DNA from: Warburgia ugandensis
Taxonomy: Eukaryota > Streptophyta > Magnoliopsida > Canellales > Canellaceae
DNA: 64,000 nucleotides
NCBI GenBank assembly: GCA_035236585.1
Contig: CP141136.1
Coordinates: 27,133,426 to 27,197,425 of the forward strand
Direction of reading: 5' to 3'
Part shown: piece by piece, positions 59,028 to 64,000 of the stretch
Layout of the letters: each line of letters begins with the position of its first letter
Position numbering within the stretch: the stretch's first letter is position 1
Notes under the pieces: generated by a model
What the model was told of the DNA's origin: nothing
Seen by the model: only the letters and a program-made list of their open reading frames with translations
Database searches by the model: none
Made by a program: the position numbers and the translations under genes

Positions 59028-59912
59028 ATGGGGAAAGCAGGGGAAAGGGATTGGATGCAGATCTACGCAATATACGGCATGGACGAATGGCAAACCCTAA
59101 TCTTCCTACTATTCCATGCATTTCTCTTCTCCGCACTCTCCATGCTCCTCCTCATCTACTTCTCCCCTTTTACTCTCGCTCTCCACTCTCTCTTCCCTTC
59201 CCTCCCCGCCGGCGCTCCGCGCTTCATCGCTGGATTCTCCGGTTCAGTCACCGCACTCTTCGCCGTCTGCCTCTTCTTCGCAGCCGGAAACATCTTCTAC
59301 TCCGGTGTCTCCCTCCGCTGGGAAATGGCTCAGCGGATGATCTCCGCCGTGAACGACTGGTCAACCGTCAAAACCGCTCTCGATGTCGGATGCGGACGTG
59401 GCATCCTCCTCAACGCCGTCGCTCTCCAGCTCAAAAAGGAAGGCAGCTCTGGCAGAGTCGTTGGACTTGATCGCCGGAATACCGCTTTTGCCACGCTGCG
59501 GACTGCCGGAGCGGAAGGCGTGCAGGAGTATGTTACCTGCCGGGAAGGAGATGCCCGGAGGCTGCCATTCGCCGACAATTACTTCGACGTCGTGGTATCG
59601 GCCGTGTTCCTGCATAAGGTGGGGAAGGAATCCGGCCACCGATCACCGGCGGCAGCGGCGGAGAGAAGTAAAAGTTTGGTAGAATTGGTTAGAGTGTTAA
59701 AGCCTGGTGGGGTTGGAGTAGTGTGGGATTTGGTTTGCGTTCCAGAATATGTGCAGAGGTTGCATGATTTGAGAATGGAGGACATTCGGGTCTCTGAGAG
59801 GGTAACTGCGTATATGGTGAGTAGCCAGATTGTCTCGTTTCGGAAACCGCATCAGCTGAATGGGTTTGGGATTGCTGAAGGGCAGCTAGATTGGAGGGGA
59901 ACCATCTGTTGA
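59028..59912 (+). CDS. Membrane-anchored SAM-dependent class I methyltransferase
   Basis: Single-exon coding region of 294 residues starting MGKAGERDWMQIYAIYGMD. An in-frame ATG at 58,950 would add 26 residues; I prefer 59,028 because the added residues look like leader and MGK...RDW...YGM resembles plant homologues from memory. Two hydrophobic segments (~23-45 and ~66-90) precede a Rossmann methyltransferase domain. Motif I is ALDVGCGRG (118-126), the cofactor acidic loop is VVGLDRR (144-150), motif II lies in YFDVVVSAVFLHKV (185-198) and motif III is RVLKPGGVGVVW (222-233). The predicted topology is N-terminal membrane anchoring with a soluble catalytic domain. The substrate is unknown; similarity to sterol or ubiquinone-type methyltransferases is only at the fold level. 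Codon use is GC-rich relative to its surroundings. Confidence 0.9.
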   Translation: MGKAGERDWMQIYAIYGMDEWQTLIFLLFHAFLFSALSMLLLIYFSPFTLALHSLFPSLPAGAPRFIAGFSGSVTALFAVCLFFAAGNIFYSGVSLRWEMAQRMISAVNDWSTVKTALDVGCGRGILLNAVALQLKKEGSSGRVVGLDRRNTAFATLRTAGAEGVQEYVTCREGDARRLPFADNYFDVVVSAVFLHKVGKESGHRSPAAAAERSKSLVELVRVLKPGGVGVVWDLVCVPEYVQRLHDLRMEDIRVSERVTAYMVSSQIVSFRKPHQLNGFGIAEGQLDWRGTIC

Positions 59913-60806
59913 ACAGCAAATTGGGAAGAAGGATTTGTTTTCCTTCTCCTTTGTTATTCTGAGAAAGATATGAAAATGAGAATTGATAATAGAAAGATAG
60001 GAGGAGCCTGGGGAGACGAAGCCGAACCAGATCTCTGTTTTACTCTCTACTAGTAAGGGAGATATAGTGTTAATGCCTGGTTTTCAGCCACTGCATTGCA
60101 GCAAGGAATGGAATAAAATTTGAAGGTCAATTAGTGCCTTCAGAGAATGTATAGTCTCTGTTACAGTTTTAGTAATGCACAAGTTATTTAAGTATCGCTG
60201 ATTTTGTCATCTATCTAGCCTGGTCTTGCATGGTCCATTTTGCTGGTAACTGCATCTTTACAAGCACTGTATAAGATCCTTTGTTGTTCTTAGGCTTGCT
60301 TGGACGCGTCCACTTCAAGACAGCCAACTAGGAGAATTGGCCAACTCACTGGTTCTTATTGTACTTATCATATGGCAATACAGCAGGTTGCAGAGATTTC
60401 CAGAGGTCTGTTCCTTTGAATCCAATGTACATGAAATAGTTGCAATCTTATGGTCTCCAATGGAGGGTAAGTCACCTATTTGGAGACTTCATAACCAGAA
60501 GGTTGTTCATCTTTGAGGAAATGGATACCACTTTGAAGTAGCACCCAGCAGACCGTGAACAGAAGATCAAATACTGCCCCTGAATCAGTTCTTCTGTCAA
60601 CCAAGGGCCTCATTGGCAAGGCTTATTTAAACCGGCTTATGGGGTTATGCCAGATTATCCCATGCAAATCAAAATATGAATTATTGTAACCATCATTTGC
60701 ATATAAAGCTCCATGTCTTGGTCAGTTGTGTTAATCAAACATTCTGTTCTATGACACTGGCCTGCAGAATATGGAACTGCTGAAAGTATTTCCTATCCAG
60801 ACCTAT

Positions 60807-60869
<63 letters not shown>

Positions 60870-61582
60870 AACACGTAGTTTGGACCCGATGAACTTTCAG
60901 CAGCATGACTAGGCAGTATAGTGGAGCTGTATCTACTTTCTTTGCTGTATAATTCCACAGTTTGCGTGGTATTCCCTACCCACACAGCTACCTAGCAGCG
61001 ATTTGACTAGATTACGCTCTGCCTATACATTGTTCATTCCTGTTACCTTTACTGGATTTGGGTTATTCTTGTCATCTATGTGCTTTATGATTTGTTTGGG
61101 TTTTCGTCAGTTATGATAATCTTCCATGGCATGGCATCCAAGGTAGTTCTAGAGAACCAACATCCACAGGCAACAAGAGAGAAGAAACATCAACAATGAA
61201 GAGGACTCAGTCAACTTGATCGAATTGTGTTCTTGCAGATTTTGATGGTGCTCGCAATCCCATGGAGATTTAGCATGAAAATCGTTTTACATCATCTTGG
61301 TCTGTGTTTATGTAGCTCTGCCTCAAGCACAAATTGAAAGATCTCCATTCTTGTGAAATTATGGCTTGGTCATCCTCCTCAAATTGCTAATAGTTATGTG
61401 ATCATCAGCAACTGTATTTCCCAGCCTTAATCTGCCTATTTGAGTTGACATTAAGAGAGTGCAATAGATGCCTCTAAGCCTTCTGTTTCGAGACTTCGTT
61501 GACCTACGTAAATGGCTTTTCTTTTTCTAATTTTCGGACACCTGAGTGTGAACTGTTCATTCGTTACAAATAGACTTATATT
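59913..61582. other. Methyltransferase 3' side and spacer
   Basis: Likely 3' untranslated sequence to about 60,200 (AATAAAATTTG at 60,112 could serve as a poly(A) signal), then spacer without recognisable exons. Confidence 0.45.
60809..60866. repeat. (CT)n microsatellite
   Basis: Uninterrupted CT run of about 29 units. Confidence 0.97.
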
Positions 61583-61702
61583 GTTGTCACCTTGAGGTCG
61601 GAAACAACTTTTTGTAAAAATACAAGATAAGATAAGGCTATGAACTATAGGTCTTTGTGATCCGCCCCTTCTCTAGACCCTGCATAGGCGGGGGCTTCGA
61701 GT
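61583..61702 (+). mobile_element. Au-type SINE remnant
   Basis: Sense, head lost; AAAATACAAGATAAGATAAG, GTGATCCGCCCCTTCTC and CATAGGCGGGGGCTTCG remain. It has a 5-base local repeat (GATAA) in the body. Confidence 0.85.
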
Positions 61703-62004
61703 GACATTTTCCATTTTTCCACGGCTCATTCTTAGCATAACATGGTTTGAATCACGAAAAGCAGCTCTTGTATGGGGGTCCATTCTACATCTTAAAGCAT
61801 ACGTTAGAGTTGTGCAATGGATGGATGAGATTTTGAGTGTGTAGCTCGTCTAAAATAAACAATTCAGATCGTCCAAAAGATGGAACCAGTTGGAGCCGCA
61901 GATTGCCCAACATTGGGTTGGGCGTGGAGATATCCTTTGGACAAACTCTCATGTTTATGTTTTCCCTAGTGAGACGAGACGACATTCAAACTCAATTTCC
62001 TCAT

Positions 62005-62370
62005 CTCATCGTGAGTGGTGCTTCAGGTTAGCTGAAATAAAAATCATCTAAATTTTCAGTTATCTCACTTCATCTCATCCCATGTATAAATCATCTCAAC
62101 TCAGCTTCACTCATCTCAAGTCATATCATCTCATTGTTTGATATGAGATGAGATAAAGTGCTTGAGGTGGAGTAGGCTGACTTGAGAAGAGACAGGTTAG
62201 TGGCACTTCACATGAGTTGAGATGAAAATTATCTCATCCCAGCTCACTATTAAGTTGAATTTTCAGGCGTCTCTCTTCATCTCCTGCCAAATGTGAATTA
62301 TCTCAACTCAGCTTAAGTAATCTCAAGTCAGATCTGATTTCATCTCAAGCCAGCTCACTTCATCTTAAGC
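62005..62370. repeat. TCATCTCA/TGAGATGA-rich repetitive block
   Basis: CATCTCA, its variants and their complements recur more than a dozen times. A hairpin ATCATCTCAT...ATGAGATGAG lies around 62,125-62,155, and ATCTCAACTCAGCTT is repeated at ~62,092 and ~62,299. This looks like a degenerate fold-back or nested MITE about 180 bases upstream of the LIP1 start. Confidence 0.65.
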
Positions 62371-62553
62371 TCGATACCAAAGGCAAAACCTAGGTGGGGT
62401 CAGATTTGCTTCAAATCAACGGTTCTCCTACTTCCTCTCCGGAGGGTTTTCTCGTAAATCCATCTCCACTAACCTCTCCAAATCTCTCCAACCGTTCGCC
62501 CGAAAGAGAGACAGAGAACCAGATAGAAAGGGTAACCCCAAGCCGATCAAATC

Positions 62554-62999
62554 ATGTATCCCCGCCTGGTTTCCCTCACCCGATCCTTCAAATTCTCCCA
62601 ATGGCAATCCCTTACTTCCCTCTCCAAATCCTTCTGCTCTTTTCCTTCACTCCAAACCCCAAATCCCCAAACTCCGCGAACACTTGAAGATCTGAGAGCT
62701 CGTCTCTCGGTCGAATCCCCTTCTCTCGCGGATTTCATCCGCCTCCGAGATAACGAGGAATACTCCGTCGAGGTTGGAACTAAGAAGAATCCATTACCGA
62801 AGCCCAAATGGATGAAGGAATCGATTCCTGGCGGCGAAAAGTACGCGAAGATTAAGAAGAAGCTGAGGGAACTGAAGCTTCATACTGTTTGTGAAGAAGC
62901 GCGATGTCCTAATATGGGAGAGTGTTGGTCTGGTGGAGAGACTGGAACTGCTACTGCTACTATCATGATCCTCGGAGACACCTGTACTCGAGGATGCAG
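62554..62999 (+). CDS. LIP1: Lipoyl synthase, mitochondrial, exon 1
   Basis: Radical-SAM enzyme that inserts two sulfurs into octanoyl groups on lipoate-dependent proteins. Exon 1 encodes 148 codons plus two bases and ends at TGCAG|GTCATT. Residues 1-~45, rich in Ser, Arg and Lys and poor in acids, are a mitochondrial presequence. TLEDLRARL begins the family core. The auxiliary cluster motif C-x4-C-x5-C is [12 protein letters not shown] (113-124), followed by [18 protein letters not shown]. The first two cysteines of the radical-SAM CxxxCxxC motif are C144 and C148 (CTRGC); the third must be in exon 2. No further exon was identified up to 64,000, so the gene continues past the right edge. The presequence favours the mitochondrial over the plastid isoform. 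Confidence 0.95.
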
Positions 63000-64000
63000 G
63001 TCATTGAATTTTCTCTTTTTCTTCTCAAATTCATTAATTTTCTGGTTAATTGTTGTTACTTTGGTTGATGATTAGCTTTTGATTGGTAAAAATCAGGACT
63101 TTCTGCATTTTCTCTTTATGATTGCTGATTGCATGTTAATGGGTGATTTTGCATCTTTCAATTAGCAGGCTTTGGGTATTATCTGAAAAGTTTGTGGTTG
63201 TTTGGATATGTCTAGTTTTTACAGATTCTGGAATTGCATATGTAAGTTTTTTCGTGTTGGTGGAGTTTTTTTCAATGTGATTTCTTTGGTGAAGCATACG
63301 AATTCATATTTGTTGCTTTACTATAAGATTTCAACGACACTGTAGGTTGTTTGTCAATGTTTTTGTTTTTTGTCCATTTTATTGAAGCTAATATCAATTT
63401 GGCACATTTTCATCTTCGAAAGGTAAAGGAAAGGGCAACCTAGTGCACGAAGCTATAAAGCTTTAATGTTCTCCTTATGCTAACATGTGTTACATGCCAT
63501 ATGAGTGGAGTGCGCAGATGTTATTGTTCGCAGAGCAGAGGAATGGCCACTGAATTGATTTTATTTTCAAGAAATCAGCATGCTGCTTACTGAATATAAC
63601 TATGTCCAAATTCATGCTTCAGAAATAGTGCAATTGTCAGTGGGCATTTTTACAACTTGAATTGACTTGTCATTTTCTGTTCATTCTTGCTGGAATCCCT
63701 GTGGTCTGATGATTGCTTCTACTGATGGAACATTGTAATCGGAATTCTCTGGTAGAAGATTGTACATTATTATCCCTTGAGATGACATTTAACGTGTATT
63801 ACTTTATCATGGTTGTTGAAGAGGTTTTGAGTTGGTTGTTAGTGAGGAAATGTAAACTTGTGACACACACAGTAGTTTTCACCATGAGAAAGAAATAAAA
63901 TGCATCTAATGATTGTAAAATGTTTTAGGGAGGTTTTATGCTAGGAACTGTTCTAACCATTCTGTTTTGTCGGATGCCATTGAATCTGTTCTTTTGTGTG
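63000..64000 (+). other. LIP1 intron 1, incomplete
   Basis: T-rich intronic sequence with no FCAV-type exon recognised. It contains a short SINE scrap. Confidence 0.7.
63431..63462 (-). mobile_element. Au-type SINE 3'-end scrap in LIP1 intron
   Basis: AAAGGGCAACCTAGTGCACGA matches only the terminal ~25 bases of the element in antisense. Confidence 0.65.

Overview
The window looks like nuclear DNA of a flowering plant. It has spliced genes with GT/AG introns, plant-specific families (STRUBBELIG-type receptor kinase, plant pyroglutamyl peptidase, plant-type katanin p80) and many copies of the angiosperm Au-type SINE and of an RTE-clade LINE. I cannot name the species; a magnoliid or other woody, repeat-tolerant angiosperm would fit, but that is a guess.

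Left gene block (1-18,300): two complex genes on the minus strand. A katanin p80 (KTN80) gene has ten exons in the window and runs off the left edge. Upstream of it is a complete 15-exon STRUBBELIG-RECEPTOR FAMILY gene (710 codons), closest from memory to SRF3. It is an atypical kinase: HRN for HRD, DCG for DFG and DPY for APE.

Middle (18,300-58,000): a gene-poor repeat landscape. About 45 full or partial Au-type SINEs lie on both strands, many with visible target-site duplications. They sit inside larger duplications: a ~5-kb tandem duplication (20,569-25,602 / 25,757-30,636), a ~1.9-kb inverted duplication 24 kb apart (19,397-21,313 / 45,288-47,239) and a ~2-kb direct duplication (43,373-45,284 / 48,548-50,593). 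Two RTE LINEs lie on the minus strand: a 5'-truncated one at 32,498-34,236 and a nearly complete one at 38,488-42,018 with a 14-15 bp target-site duplication. A 654-bp element with LTR-like ends in inverted orientation has landed inside a SINE at 47,869-48,522. The only recognisable gene here is a broken pyroglutamyl-peptidase I. Exon 1 is on the minus strand at 43.1-43.3 kb, while exons 2-3 are on the plus strand at 36.6-37.2 kb, inside a 2.4-kb segment flanked by ~255-bp inverted repeats. The catalytic Cys/His exons were not found.

Right gene block (58,000-64,000): two plus-strand genes, a membrane-anchored SAM-dependent methyltransferase with an uninterrupted coding region, and the first exon of mitochondrial lipoyl synthase, cut by the right edge. 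No operon-like or pathway relation among the genes is evident. I saw no CRISPR array and no free-standing rRNA or tRNA gene. Repeat boundaries were placed by eye and are good to roughly 5-10 bases; the major exon boundaries were checked for splice sites and reading phase.
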